DNA of 64,000 bases from NCBI GenBank assembly GCA_022497155.1, contig MU385722.1, positions 310,001 to 374,000 on the forward strand. The letters are read 5' to 3'. Positions 46,391 through 58,913 of the stretch are shown piece after piece (the first letter of the stretch is position 1; each line of letters starts with the position of its first letter). This stretch comes from Whalleya microplaca (Eukaryota; Ascomycota; Sordariomycetes; Xylariales; Xylariaceae). A program made the translations under genes and the position numbers. The notes beneath the pieces are model-generated. The model saw only the letters and a list, made by a program, of their open reading frames with translations, searched no databases and was not told the DNA's origin.

Positions 46391-48283
46391 CTACATGTCA
46401 TGACGAGCGTTCTTGCTCATGTGACGGACCTTGTTGCCATACTAATTGACGATTAGCTTTATGTGGTTGCTCTTTTGAGTTCTTCTGGACTTACGCGATA
46501 GAAGACAAAGGGGATCGGAAGGAAGCATACGGCCAAGGCACCAAGTAGAGAGTTGCCAGGGCCAATGCCCAGATGCTGAAAGAGCGATCGTGCCTGGTCA
46601 GATTTACTAATTAGCTAAACAGATTAACGAGGACAGCTCTTCTACATGACCTACAAAAAGTGGGAAAACTGTACCAAATATGGCGCGGAAAAGCGCACTC
46701 CCTGCAAATGCGGATGCCGCGTACTGTGCATATGTAATGCCCAGATAGTTGAACAGGGAGTTGAACAATGTGACGACGCCGACAGAGAATAACCCGGAGC
46801 CTATGACAGGCACGATCCAGTGAATATCTTCTCTTGATGTCCACCCGTACCAAAATAGGCAGATCGGGAGAGCCAACGACCCGGCAAATGTGGGTGGAAG
46901 AACCATTTCAGGTTTGAAGGTCGACTTGGCCATTTTCGGGACCAGGCTCACCCTCACCCACAACAAGAAGAGTGGTATGGCGATAACGGCGAAAACGAAG
47001 ATGCTGATGAAAACAAGTCCTTGCTGGCCCGTATTGAACCGGTAGATCTCGCCAAATACGATTGGGAAGGACTCGAACCAGATGAAGAGTACGCCGTACA
47101 CAAGACCTGCGTACAGGTCCATGAGGAGAACGATGGGCTCAAAGAAAGTCAGCGTGAAAGCGCGGGCGAGGATTGTCAGATGATCTTTCGAGGTGTGATG
47201 CGCCGCGTCAATCTCCGACTGGCTTCTTAAGCGGTTGTCTCCGGTTGCCTTCCTCAGTCTCCTGGCTCTCCGGTAGAGGATGTTGGCCGCACTGGTCTCG
47301 GGGAAGAAGAAAAACATGACGATAAGTACAAGTGTGCACATCCACGTAAAGACCCAAATCGTCCAACGCCAGCCCTTCGCTGGGGCCAGATATCCGCCGA
47401 TGATGGGACCGAACACAGGACCACAGATGCCGGCAGACGACCAAATGCAAAGCATGTTTACTACTACCATCGGATGAAATATATCGGAGATAGTGCCACC
47501 ACCAGTAGCCAGACATGGGCTACCGAGGAAACCGGTCACGTACCGAAAGACGAGGAACACGGGCATATTAGGAGCAAAGCCAACGGCGAGTTGGAAAACG
47601 ACGAAACCGAGCAGCGTCCAGAAAAAAATGCCACTACGCCCAAGCTTTGGCATCTCAGACATCGGTGACCACAGCATGGGCCCCGTTCCGTAACCACTAT
47701 CCACAAGATGGGGAGTTAGCAAACGTTGCGATTATCATGGAAGATAAGGCGCGTGGTGTGGCCTTGCTTACAGGGTGAAAAGGGACAGCCCTAGTGTTGC
47801 GACGGTCTCACTGACACCAAATTCCTCCATAATGCTTGCTTCTCCAGGAACGTATATAGAGCTCGCAATGTAGATGGAAAAGCTCAGGATACACATTTGG
47901 AAGGCGATAATGTACTTCCAAGTGTTGGGCCAATTCTGGGGATTCTGAAGTCTGCGCGTCAGACATGCCTATCACATAGGTAGAACAGCGGAAGCACGTG
48001 CACGTACCTCTGGATCATCTGAACCGTACCAGTCGACCAGAAGGATATTCTGGCCATCATCGACTACGCAGTCAAGGTTTTGAAATGCGATGGCCGGCAT
48101 ATTGGGCTCACTACTGGGTTTATCTGTTTGCTCCCCAGATAGCGAGGCGAGTGAGGTTGTGTTCCTTGGGACATATTTCTTCCATAATGACGGGTCAAGT
48201 TCATCGGGATATCGAAAGAACCTAGAGCTCGAAAGAGCCCGTACGAGCTGACCAGACGGTGTAGTATGAAATTGAGTAACCAT
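46391..48283 (-). CDS. MFS multidrug/polyamine exporter (DHA1 family, Tpo1/Flu1-like)
   Basis: Five exons join in phase to 545 residues: 48008-48283, 47772-47944, 46646-47696, 46495-46593 and 46391-46429. The N-terminal cytoplasmic tail (about 95 residues) ends NPQNWPNTWKY, the standard entry to TM1 in this subfamily. Further marks are GTGPMLWSPMSEMPKLGRS (motif A region), YVTGFLGSPCLATGGGTISD and GPVFGPIIGGYLAPAKGWRW (motif C), with the Asp/Arg pattern of DHA1 antiporters. The final 13-residue exon (VRHMSKNARHDM) replaces a read-through and matches the usual basic tail after TM12. The donor after GGT-CAT (exon 3) is GTAGAA and is the weakest junction. Expected role: proton-driven export of toxic or small organic compounds at the plasma membrane. 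Confidence 0.92.
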
Positions 48284-51200
48284 GTTGACGGGTACGGTCT
48301 ATGAACAACCGGCTATTATGACTGGATGAGATACTGAATAAGGAGAGCATGATTGGGAAGGCTATTTAGGCATAATATGTAGTCGCCGTAGAGAAGAGCC
48401 TTGACGACGAAAGAGATAGTAATACTGAGAAACGGGCTCGAGACATCCCTATCTTGTTAGGATTATTGGAACGTGGATTCCGGACTTTACATGGAGCTAA
48501 AGTATATATGGCCTATTAAGAGCATTAAATCCGAGAAACGGGACTTAACCCGCAGGTCCTGCATCGCCGTCGATTTTAACCAAAATCTCAGCTGGGAGTC
48601 CTACTGCGATAGGGGTTTGACAAGATCCTCTTCCGGAAATCAGGGCTATCGTTGATATGGATACCCTAGTCTAGCCTCTTTCCGATTAGGATAGCTCTTG
48701 TGAGCATTTACTAAATTATTTCTCTCGCTTTACCTTGGCTTACTTTACATGAAATTCATACAATTGATACTTATTAAGAGGCCTTCAGACCCGACCGGTA
48801 TAATGGCTTATGCACGACACAAGACGTCGCAGATTGCCATGGACGTTTAGCCATATAGTCCTCTATCATCAATTTAGCAGCTCGCTGAAATGTTGAAAAA
48901 GTCCACCCCGATCCCCCTATACGTTTTCGACAATATGGTATTTCAATCCAACAAGTACTGCATAGGGCTTTCAAATAAGTACCACCTGATAAGTGGGATA
49001 TTATATTGTGTATAACTTGAGGGTCTCGTCTGTTTTCTTGTGGTGTATGGGGTTCTCAACACGGCGTACCATCAATAGTTATAGAGTACGCTCCTAATTC
49101 GGGTCTTGGTGGACCCTAAGTCGCATCCGGTCAAGCAGAATTTTACGAAAGATAAATCAATATCGGTTTGACAGAATTTAAGCGTATACTAACTCAAAGG
49201 ACTTTGCCATCAGCTTGCTACTTTTCCATCCACCAGATATTAATCGGTGTGTACCTCTCCCTCGATTAAGGAAGGATAGGAGCCCGTGTAATCACTTCCA
49301 CAGGGGATTAGGGTATTTCTATTTCCAAATACTCCTTATCAGACTGTACGAGACCCATGAGTCTCCTTCCCTACTCGTGCTCTAAAGGTTACCAGACTTG
49401 GCGATTCAATAAGCTGGATGACCGTAACTTCAAGGACGAGAGACTGACGGAACCAGTTGCGCAGCTCAATGTCAACGAATTAGTATGCATCTATATCTTG
49501 TAGGAACGGATGGACGTCGAGGCCTGCAAGATTATTATGCCCTGTGTCACTGAGAAAAAACCAGGGAGTGTTAGGCCCACCTGCCGAGCAAGAAAGTCAA
49601 CGCTTGCATCGGTATCAAGACATGCTGTATCTATCACGACACTACTAGTAACACCTTGAAGTGACTATTCCCGGAGCTGATTTAATTTAGTGAGAACATC
49701 ACCATCATCATCAAGTAGCCTGATAGACTTTTCTTTGCCAATGAGGATAGCCCTGTATGACAGGACGATTCGCTAAAGAACCGCTGTCACCGGCCAGACT
49801 TCGATATCTTGAACTTACCCATAAAGGTCGCTGAAGCCTCTCAATCTTCCTTGGGACATCATGCTTACTATCTCACCGCAGTCCGGCACCATATGCTAAG
49901 TTATCTCAAGCGCGAGCCGCTGCATCTTTTCTAGCCAGGTGCAGAACTTTACAAGAAACAGTTGACATAGCTTAAGGCCTCAGAGAAGCACGCTCGACTC
50001 AACCATCCAAGCCAGGGCCGTCCTCTCCAGCACACAGCCGAAGCTACCCATAAGTTCCGGTGACCTTCACTGTCCACCGGCTGCATCGTAGTTGCATTCT
50101 TGATAGTGACAATGTCGGGCGTGCGGACCAGCCCAGTTGCAGCATGTGGATCCTCTTCTTGGGAGTCCTGCACGTCAGCGAACGGCACCACCGAGCATAA
50201 TACCGCGTGGTGATAACTACCTTACAATGGTTTTGTTGTCATGTAGTCTGTTGTACAAGGCTCAACCACCTAGCGCTGCTAGGTTGAGTTCGTTTGGAGA
50301 TCCGTGATGAACGCAGACTACCACCTTACCTATTGCAAAAGCCCTAGATCATTTAATGTACTTCACATCGCAATCGGATATGTTATAGGTGAGATTCTAG
50401 CCTCTCACCAAACTCAGACCCTCTTGAAAAAGGATAATGTTTGGTTAGAGGGGGAAGAAGCTGTACATCTGCCAAGTTATTCATGTCGCATCCGAGCCAT
50501 CGAAAGGCCTCAAGGATGTATGCGTTTAACTACATAGATCTGCCTGGTCGGGGAGCTTCAGGGGGGCATTCGCGCATAAGGAGAAACAACGAGATTCGGT
50601 CGTTTCCCAGTACTCGGTGCTATTGTGTAAGACGAGAGAGGATGTGCATTCAAGTTCTCCCATTATCTCCCAGTCCTTATACGACTCGGGACGCATTACC
50701 AGTATACACACCAGGTTACGACGATGACGACGATGACGGGAGAAGTGTAATCTGAGTCAAAATCGATACAGCGCTCGAGTTTGGTATTGACCTGATCCAC
50801 CGGGAACGGGAAACCATACCGTCTATCAGCTTAGCAGCCGAGATAGGGAATAGACAGCAATTGGAAACCTGAGAGAGGTGTGTTGATGGCGCTATGGAAC
50901 ATGCCGAAAGAGCTGGTATCGACATGAACGCCTTGTGTGGGAAGCTGTTTGCCGAGCTAAGGCCGCGCTGAACGGGGAGGCTTTCGATAAGGACCAAGTC
51001 GATCTCTGTGAAACTATATCGATGGGACATCTCTACTACTTGGATGGTTTGATCCGCGCGATGAACTGAGAAGCAACGTCACTATATTGTTGTAGGCTAT
51101 GCAACCCCTTCAATATGAGATAACAGAGCTCTATCGGCAGGAGGATCTTCCCATTTATGCAAGTTCTCGAACACTGACACCATCCCTCTCAAGCTTTGAA

Positions 51201-52444
51201 ATATACGATGAACCGTATCACGCCTTTATGACCGCGTATGCGTTCCTGAGCCCAGCATGCTCAGACCAAAGCAGTTTTGATTCCGTAGCCATCAAGTTCC
51301 TGGCAGTGCTACGCGGAGGCGTCAGGATCTGACTTCGCTGCCCACCCTTGAAGATCGTAACGGAAAACCAACGGAGTGAAGGTTATTGTAAGGAATTTCC
51401 AGGGAACATCCCCGCGCATAGATCGAATCTATCTTGCCTCCTCAGCTAACCTACGGAGAAGCGCTTTGGAGAACTCAAATCGACTCCGATTTCGTCTTCG
51501 ATGATCCCCATAGAAGATTGATCTTCACTTCCTTCGATGACTTTAATCAATGACACCAACAGGTGTCAGGCACTTCCTCGGTGAGCTGCTGGTGGACAGC
51601 CAAACTTCAGCTACGGGCATAAGATCACAGCCAGGACCGCCTTACTCTACCATGACAACAGGCCCCCCCAGAGAGCTGTTCTAGCCATGCGAGGTTTGTT
51701 AGTATCAGAAACAAACTGGCGGGAAGGAGGATGGTTTGGTTCAAGTAGACTGTTGGGAGGAAGGGCAGTAGGACCGTGGAACTTCGATCTGTCCAGAAAG
51801 AATGAAGTACAGGTGGAAAGCTGGTCTCCATTCTCGTGATTGTATCTCTTTGCCGAGAAACGTTACTGGGCCTATTGAGATAGAGGCAGGCTATGAGTGT
51901 CATAGTGGTTATAATTAGGGAAGTATCATCACTAGAGTCCTCGAGGGTAGAGCTTCCTGCGATATAGAGCTGCAGCCTGTGGGGCGAATACCAGCACTAG
52001 GGCCTACTAGACAAATTCTTTCAATCACTTGATCCTTACTATATTCAAGTAATAAAGATAGTTGTCACAGTTACAGTATGTGCAACGATTATTCAGGCAC
52101 TGTCGTGATCACTTTAGCTGCTGTCTTGAGAACTGTGTTACAGCCCAAGATCTAAAAGATCCCCAACATCTTAGGAGGTCCCTTTTGAGCAGTATTGAAC
52201 ATTCAGCACGCAGGGGTCTGGTCGACTCATGGTGGACCTGCTATATTCTAAAATTGTTGCTATCGTCGGCCATCATAATCCTTATTGGTTAGGGTGTTCA
52301 AGCACCCACATTCAGCTGAATGTCGTTAGCACGCTGTTCAGCTGCGAGGCTTTACCTAAAGAACTCTTATGCCTCACGCATTTCTTTCCCGTATCAAGTT
52401 ATTCAGCTGTCCAATTCATGTGAGCGATCTCTAACAACTGAACA
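48284..52444. other. Gene-poor 4.2-kb region with coding-like debris
   Basis: No intact gene is visible. Between about 49950 and 51600 short coding-like pieces appear in changing frames, for example on the plus strand near 50756 (ALEFGIDLIHRERE) and 51430 (IYLASSANLRRSALE), each closed by stops. This could be an eroded gene, but no family was recognised. The last few hundred bases should be the promoter of the next gene. Confidence 0.4.
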
Positions 52445-54510
52445 ATGTCCAGCAACAGTGATCCTGTTGCGGTCTCGAGTGCTGCTGGTACCTGGGTGGC
52501 AGCCTTCTTTGCTCTTGTCGCCGTGGTGGGAATCGTTGCGCCATGGTTAGCCTTGCAAGCAGCCTTCAGTGACAGGAATCGCGCGCTCAACGCCATCCGA
52601 GACGTCCCGCAAAAGTATGTTACAAGAGGGTTACGAGTTTCACGTCGTTTTTACCTTATGAGGCGCGTACGCCAGATCTTTCTCCAACCTACATATCCAA
52701 TGATCCGTCACTACCTATGTTGATTTGCCCTCCGGCTGCCTCGAATACTTGGACCCTGTCTTCCACAAACTATTACAACTGGAATACTGGTTGGGCTAAG
52801 CTATGCGAACTGATTCGGGCTTACGATGTACATGATGCCACAGACGGGAGCGGCATCCCTTTGGATATTCCACAGGATGGGAGTCTTGAAATTGTGGACG
52901 GGCTCACGGCTCTCGGGGTGAGCAAGTATTGGATATTGCTCGTAGGGCTTCTAGGAAGATACGGAAAACGCAAGGACAGAGGCATACTCTACAAGTCGTC
53001 GATACGACGTGATATGGGTGGAGAACGTGCGTCCATTCGTCACTGGGTTATGGACGACGAGGCCTCCGAGGGGTCAGACGATGGAGGATCACCAAGCTGG
53101 CGGACTAGAAGCACTAACTCTTCCCCCGGCCGCAGAATGCCGAAGTACAACGTTTACCGAATGCAGCATGGCAATTGGAGATTCACAAATGCCTCTCTAC
53201 CATCACTTCACGGCATCACGGGAGGTATCCGGGTCTTGGGTCGACTCAAGGGATCGTGGCGCGACTTTGCGTCCGTTTCATTCAACCCACATTCCATGAG
53301 CGAAATCATGGGCCCGGGAGTTGTCTCGAAGAGGGACATATCGCCATTGCGGACGCTATTCTGGCTTGCGTATGGATTCATGCCCCATATGCATGAATCC
53401 GACGTTATCATATCGTTGGAAGATCCCCCGAACACGGCAAATCGAGGCCGTCTTAGGGTATCGAAACAACGCAGGTATTTTCGACTCCTGGAAGCAAATT
53501 ATATGCCCTCCTCGATTGGAAAGGCTATGCGTCAACTTAGCATGGGCATTGTCAAAGTAATGCAGTTTCTCGAAGTACCACCGGATTCATATACCACTAG
53601 TTCAACCGGAGACAAGCCTTCGGAAAAGCAACGAGATTTAAACCGTAGGAGCCGAAGTTCATCGAGTTCTAGCGAAAGTACGAGTAGCTATAAAAGTATG
53701 CAAATATCCGTGGATGGTGATTGGGTTGTCTTCACATCTTACTCTACATTCAGGGGCGCTACTATTTGTTTGTTCAAGGATGATGTAGAAAAATTGGTTA
53801 CGGCATTTCTATGCCTTAACTGGGACCCATGGGGTTATCTTGTCTGGCGACGGAACTGTTCGGCTTGGAAAGGGCTCCTCCACCGAGCGATGAACTTTCT
53901 GAAAAACGCCGAGGAGAATTTTACACCCGAAACCTTCAAGAGTTTCGACAGGGAAAGTAACTTTGAGAACATTGATTGGAGCGCTCAATCAGAGTTGGAC
54001 GCCTCAGAGACTGAAAAGATCGTACGATTTGAAACGAAGTTATCGGACTGGCTAGGACGGCCAGCAACGAGGGCTCTTAGAATCCCACTTGCCACCTTGT
54101 TCATCCTGGACAGTTCGTTTCAAGATTTCGTGAAGGATATTTTCTGGGTGAGGAAAAACCCGCCGTCCTCCGCAGCACCAAGAGATTCCAACGGTGATGG
54201 GCCTTCCAAAGAAACTGCCAAACCACAGGACGAAACACCAGAATTCAAGAAGGATCCGAAGATTGAATTCGACCTCAATACCAAAGAACTACGATCTCGG
54301 TGTGAAGGCCAAGACTACCAGACGTGGAAAGTGGATGCAAATATGGTGAACCCCCTTGGTAGCAATGGTGTTGTTGATATTTCACCCCAAGATATTTTAT
54401 TGATTGGGTTATGGGCAGCAGTACGAGCCTTCCTCTGGGTACATTCGTTGGATTCTCGTCCTTTAGTAGATCTTGTCAATGACTTAGACCGTCATGTTTA
54501 TGTCATTTGA
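52445..54510 (+). pseudogene. Large hypothetical gene broken by one frameshift (about 688 residues if intact)
   Basis: Two frames together make one protein-like sequence. The first (from ATG 52445) has a membrane segment (TWVAAFFALVAVVGIVAPW) and runs to LMRRVR near 52670. The rest is in the next frame, starting PDLSPTYISND and continuing to the stop at 54510. The change can be explained by one missing base near 52668-52672; no splice-site pair restores the frame. The second part has GLTALGVSKYWILLVGLLGRYGKR and GDWVVFTSYSTFRGATICLF, features that recall a large uncharacterised fungal protein family. The long downstream frame (from 52717) is otherwise undamaged, so either the mutation is recent or it is a sequencing error. 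No introns. Function unknown. Confidence 0.6.
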
Positions 54511-55091
54511 AATAGACACTTGATAATGAAAAGTACCGTGGCCTGTCAACTAACCTTCAGTATATACATATGGCTCACTCGCAGCAAAGAACGAACATAC
54601 ACACGAGAGCCAACGATACGGTAAATGGTATTACTACTTGCAAGGCCTTTTCTTTTAGATGCGCGCCCCAGAGAGGAAAAAAAGACGCCTCTTCTTCTGC
54701 TTCTTCTTTTTTCCAACATTTCATTTCATTCATTCATCAGAAAAAACCAGACTCGATCGAGCTTCTCCCTTTCTTGATTGACAAGTGAAACCGCAGTCCC
54801 TACTCTTCCTCTTCCTCTCCAAGTGGAAAATCTTCATATCCAATGGTTAGGTTAGACTGATCCATGTTGGTTGGGAATCTCGCTCATCATCTGCCTCGTG
54901 CGCTATTCCAAAGGTAGGAGATCATATCCTCAGAACATTGGCGCTTTCATCATCACTCAGATTCCCCTCTTTTCTATATCATCCCAGTCAACTTCCCTGC
55001 ATTGTCCTTTGTCCCTCGTCACGTAGCTTGTAATCAATCAATCACTCACGACCAGCCCTCACGCCGACCAAGCCCAGACATGGCCGAGTCT
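54511..55091. other. Convergent intergenic region, no gene seen
   Basis: This 581-bp gap lies between the 3' ends of the frameshifted gene and the MAP kinase. CT-rich segments (about 54690-54830) are probably the MAP kinase 3' UTR read in reverse. Confidence 0.4.
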
Positions 55092-56637
55092 CTACCTCCT
55101 GCTCGCGTCGAGGCCGCCCTGCAGCTCACCCTCGAGGCCCATGCCGTTCATGTACTCCTGGGGCCTAGGGTCCTCGGCGCTCCACTGGGCGTTGCCGCCG
55201 GCGGGGAGGGGGACGTGACCGGGCTGGGCGGGAGGCCCGCCGGCGCCGTTGGCGCCGGCACCCGGGGCGGTGCGGACGAGCTGGCGGAAGCGGAAGACCT
55301 CCTCCATGATCATCTTGCGCATGTCGCCGACGTCGTCGATGACCTCGAAGTCGAAGTTGAAGGTCGACGGGCAGTCGGGCTCGTCCGACGCGTCGTGCCA
55401 GATGTGCAGGTACGGGTGCTCCAGCGCCTGCTCCACGCTGATGCGCGACGACGGGTCGAAGGCCAGCATCCGGTTCAGCAGGTCCAGCGCGTCCGGGTTT
55501 GCGTTCGGGAACAGGCTCGGGAACGGCTTCTTCGCCATGTACGGCAGGTTGCGCACGTAGTCCTGCGCGCGCGTCGACCCGATGCGCGACAGCGTCTCCT
55601 CGTTGGGCGTTCCGAGGATGTGCAGGATCTGGTTGAGCTGGTCGACGTAGTCGCGCCCTTTAAAGAAAGGCCGCCCACCGAGCAGTTCGGCTAGGATGCA
55701 GCCCACAGACCAAACGTCAACTGCGACAGGTTAGATATCCAAATTTAGGATTAGTCTTGGAATTTACGCACTGGCTTTGGTATAACTCTGGAAGCTCAAC
55801 ATGATTTCAGGGGCGCGATACCACCTGGTAGCAACATATTCAGTCATATAGCCGGCATTCTCCTCAGGATCCACTGAAAAGCCGCGGGCCAGGCCGAAAT
55901 CGCAAATCTTTAGTTCGCAGTCGGCATTTACGAGCAAGTTACCCGGCTTGAGATCTCGATGTAGGACATTCGCCGAGTGGATGTACTTCAGGCCGCACAG
56001 GATCTGGTAAATGAATGATTGGAAGTGTGCATCAGTAAGGGGCTGGCCCGAACGAATGATAGCCGCCAAATCGCATTCCATCACCTCTGTATGGCAGTCT
56101 GATGAGCGCAAGGCGTGGTAACAGGGCACGCGTATTCTCACCTTCGTATAGATATGTCTCGTTGAAGTTCTCAGGTCGGGGAATGTCCATGTCGTAGAGA
56201 CAGGTGATCTGAACATTAAAGCCATACGTCAGTTCCCAATTGCTCTGATATTATCTCATCTCATCCCGATGTTTTATGCATTGTGGAACGGCGGAAACGT
56301 GTCTTACGTTACGATGGCCCCGAAAGTGCTGCAGGAGCTTGATCTCGCGCAGGGCGCGCTTGGCCAGGATTTTCTTGCTGAAGACATTGGTGACTTTCTT
56401 GATAGCGATACCCTCGTTTGTTTGGTTGTTGACGGCAGCACTATTTCGAACACATGATAGTCAGCAACTCGCTTCCGGCGTAAAGCAACGTGGGTAGAGA
56501 TGGTTGAGAAGATCGCGCACGTACCAGACAATACCGTAGGCGCCCTGTCCCAATTCCTTCGTGACCGTGTACCGCTCGTCGACAATGAAGTCCTGGTTGA
56601 AGACCTTGAAGATCTTACGTCCCTGTAGGTCGGCCAT
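55092..56637 (-). CDS. SLT2: Cell-wall-integrity MAP kinase (Slt2/MpkA/Mps1 type)
   Basis: The terminal kinase of the Pkc1-Bck1-Mkk cell-wall-integrity cascade. Exons 56525-56637, 56308-56440, 56142-56208, 55772-56086 and 55092-55720 join in phase to 418 residues, the standard length for this class. The glycine loop is [11 protein letters not shown], completed across intron 1. The catalytic loop is LHRDLKPGN (Asp149), then CDFGLARGF, and the activation motif is MTEY (TEY, about 186-188), followed by [13 protein letters not shown] plus the [16 protein letters not shown] block and the long C-terminal tail ([11 protein letters not shown], ending LDASRR) separate it from Hog1-type (TGY) and fit Slt2 rather than Fus3/Kss1 kinases. 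Both strands are open over the last exon because of GC bias; the antisense frame is a shadow. Confidence 0.97.
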
Positions 56638-58199
56638 TGTGGGAATGTGTATGCTTTAGAATCGAGGGTGTGTGTCGTCTGCGCGTCGGGTTGGGGCCCA
56701 GCTGGTTGGGTTGCGACTCGAGACGGACCGTTGTGGGTTCGAGCCGACGACGCAAACAAACAAAGAGAGGAGCAATAGACAACGGGAAGCAGAGCTGAAG
56801 GCTTAGCTTGGAAACGTTTAAAGCAAGAAAAGCGCAAGCTCTATATATCAAAGAACAGGCTCGGCGCTCTTTTTAATAATGTACGTTTTGAAAGATAGCA
56901 CAGCGAAGTGGGCGAAACAGCACGTCGGTGGAACGAGAGCAGCTAATGGACGTTGGCAGATATTTGTAACGACCGAGGCTGGGGTTGAGGACGCGGATGT
57001 CGTAAGAATAGCTCCAAGCACCAAGGGGCGTCGCCTTTTTGGACTCTAGAAAAAGGCTGTATGCGCTGTGTAACTGGGGTCAAAAGGAGGGGAGGGGGGC
57101 AATCTGACAGTTCAGAAAAGAGAACCCTGACTTGAGTGACAGAGTGACAATCAATGGAGGGGTGAGAGAGGGGAGGGGTGAACTGTGAACCGCCATTCAC
57201 GGATTCATGGCCCATACAACTTACATACAAGCAGAGACAAGGGGGCCAAGGCTAGTATGGAAGTGGGAATGGCAAAGGCCGCTGGGCCGCCGCTATCGTT
57301 GGCTAGTGTTCGAGGCCTGGTCCACTCTTCCGGGTCCTAGAAGTCACCAACATACCAACAGGCATTGTAAGCGCCGACGGTCATCCACTGATTGGGCTGA
57401 AACTGCAAGGAATCCCCCAAGCAGCCGTGTATTGAGTATGTGATGTGCCTAGGCAGCTAGGTAGGCTCTTGATGCCATTTCCGAATTCAATCATATATAC
57501 CGAGGCGGCGCTTCGATGTGTCTTTTTCAATTGTCAAAGTACGTACATGTCGTATAAAGTATGTACATACATGTAGTACGTAGACGGACGTATACTCCGT
57601 ATTGAGTAGTTGACAGTCATACGCTAGTAATAGTAGTATGACATCTGTGACATCTGTGACATCTGTCTGGCATCCTGGTGTTGCGGGTATCCCGACAGCC
57701 CGAGTGCTTACGTTGGCTCATGGGCAAAGGGGGCTAAGTTGAGGCTGAGGATCAGATCTTGGCCCCCAAAATAGCTTGCGATGTCACCTTAATCGGCACA
57801 TGCTTGCCATTCATTCATCGCTCGTGAGACTGCGTAACCTTACTTCATTCACTAGCCTTCGCCAAACAGGGACGAACGTCAATTGAGCTGCTCACTGAAA
57901 AAACACCCATCAATTGCTGTCTCATCCGTCTCTAACCAGAATTGCAATGTTGTGAACAGTCAATCAGGTCAACGCCCCGAAGTTGTTGCTTCTTTATCGT
58001 GGTCACTTGACCCGAATACCCTCCCGCCTATCGAAGTGATCTCAAAAGACACCCGTAAGCTTAAGGACGAAATGACACTTGTCTTGGGGATTACACCAGC
58101 GATCCGCTACACATAGCTGTGGCTCATCGTCGTACCATACCATCTATAAGTCTATCATTGTCTAGCCGAAATAATAAAAAAACCGGGTATCGTTGCTGT
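56638..58199. promoter_or_regulatory. MAP kinase promoter and upstream intergenic region
   Basis: This 1.56-kb region is upstream of the MAP kinase and downstream of the tyrosine phosphatase gene (same strand). It contains a three-copy 9-bp repeat (ACATCTGTG, about 57640-57667) and palindromic GTACATACATGTA-like sequence near 57555. No gene was found. Confidence 0.45.
57640..57667. repeat. Three tandem copies of ACATCTGTG
   Basis: Three head-to-tail copies of the nonamer ACATCTGTG (the last ending CTG) lie in the intergenic region upstream of the MAP kinase. Short and non-coding. Confidence 0.8.
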
Positions 58200-58913
58200 T
58201 TAGAGAGCCGGATTGGCGACGTTGGGGAACGTAGCCTTCAGGAAGTTAGTCGAGAACCGCTTGCACTGTTCGAAGGCCGTTTCGAAAGAGTCGCGACCGA
58301 TATAGTACGGGTCCTGGACGACCTCCTTGCGACCCGTGCCGGAAAACTCCCCGAAGAGCATCACCTTCGCCTTAGACGACGGATACTTCTTACTCCTCTC
58401 CCTCCACCGTTCGATATCCATGAGATTGCTATTGTCCATGGCGAATATGTAGTCGAAGTCTCGGAAATCGCTATCTCGGAACTGTAAGTAGGCAAGGCGC
58501 CCCGTCAGCAAACCATGTTTCGCAGATGAGGCAGTATCCTATTTTTCAAACTGACCCGGCGCGCGGCGTGCGTGTAATTGGTGATGCCGTGGTCCTCGAG
58601 TGTCGACATGGTTCGCGAGTCTGGATCGTCACCTGTGTGGTATCCGCCTATCATGGCGTCATTAGCGCGCGAACTTCGCACTCCACGAACTTCGCTCGCG
58701 AGAAGAGTCGTAGTATATGTATGTACCTGTTCCGCAAGAATCGACCTTGTCGATGAGGTTGAAGTAAGGCGAAGATTTATCTTTCACGATGGATTGGAAG
58801 ACGCCCTCTGCCATCGTTGACCGGCAGATGTTGCCCAGGCAAACGAACAGAACCGAGATCTTTTGTGGTTGTGATTGCGCCGTAGCGCCTGCGTCGGCGG
58901 CTTTTCCAGACAT
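58200..58913 (-). CDS. LTP1: Low-molecular-weight protein tyrosine phosphatase
   Basis: This cytosolic phosphatase removes phosphate from tyrosine via a Cys nucleophile. Exons 58727-58913, 58556-58647 and 58200-58481 (introns of 79 and 74 nt) give 186 residues. The P-loop CLGNICRS (Cys25-Ser32, C-x5-R) sits right after the first strand, and the general-acid Asp is in the VVQDPYYIG loop near the C-terminus. YHTGDDPDSRT, spliced from exon 2, fits the substrate-loop region, and FDYIFAMDNSN is the usual central block. A Gln/Ala-rich 17-residue N-terminal extension precedes the fold. The donor of intron 2 (GTCAGT) is slightly off consensus, but phase and homology support it. Lies upstream of the MAP kinase on the same strand; a regulatory link is not shown. 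Confidence 0.95.

Noticed and set aside
49949..51903. Several 60-100-codon frames on both strands upstream of the frameshifted gene
   Set aside because: Frames conflict and are closed by frequent stops; only noted as possible gene debris.
55002..55694. 230-codon plus-strand frame opposite the MAP kinase last exon
   Set aside because: Shadow of the GC-rich kinase exon; the kinase motifs prove the minus strand.
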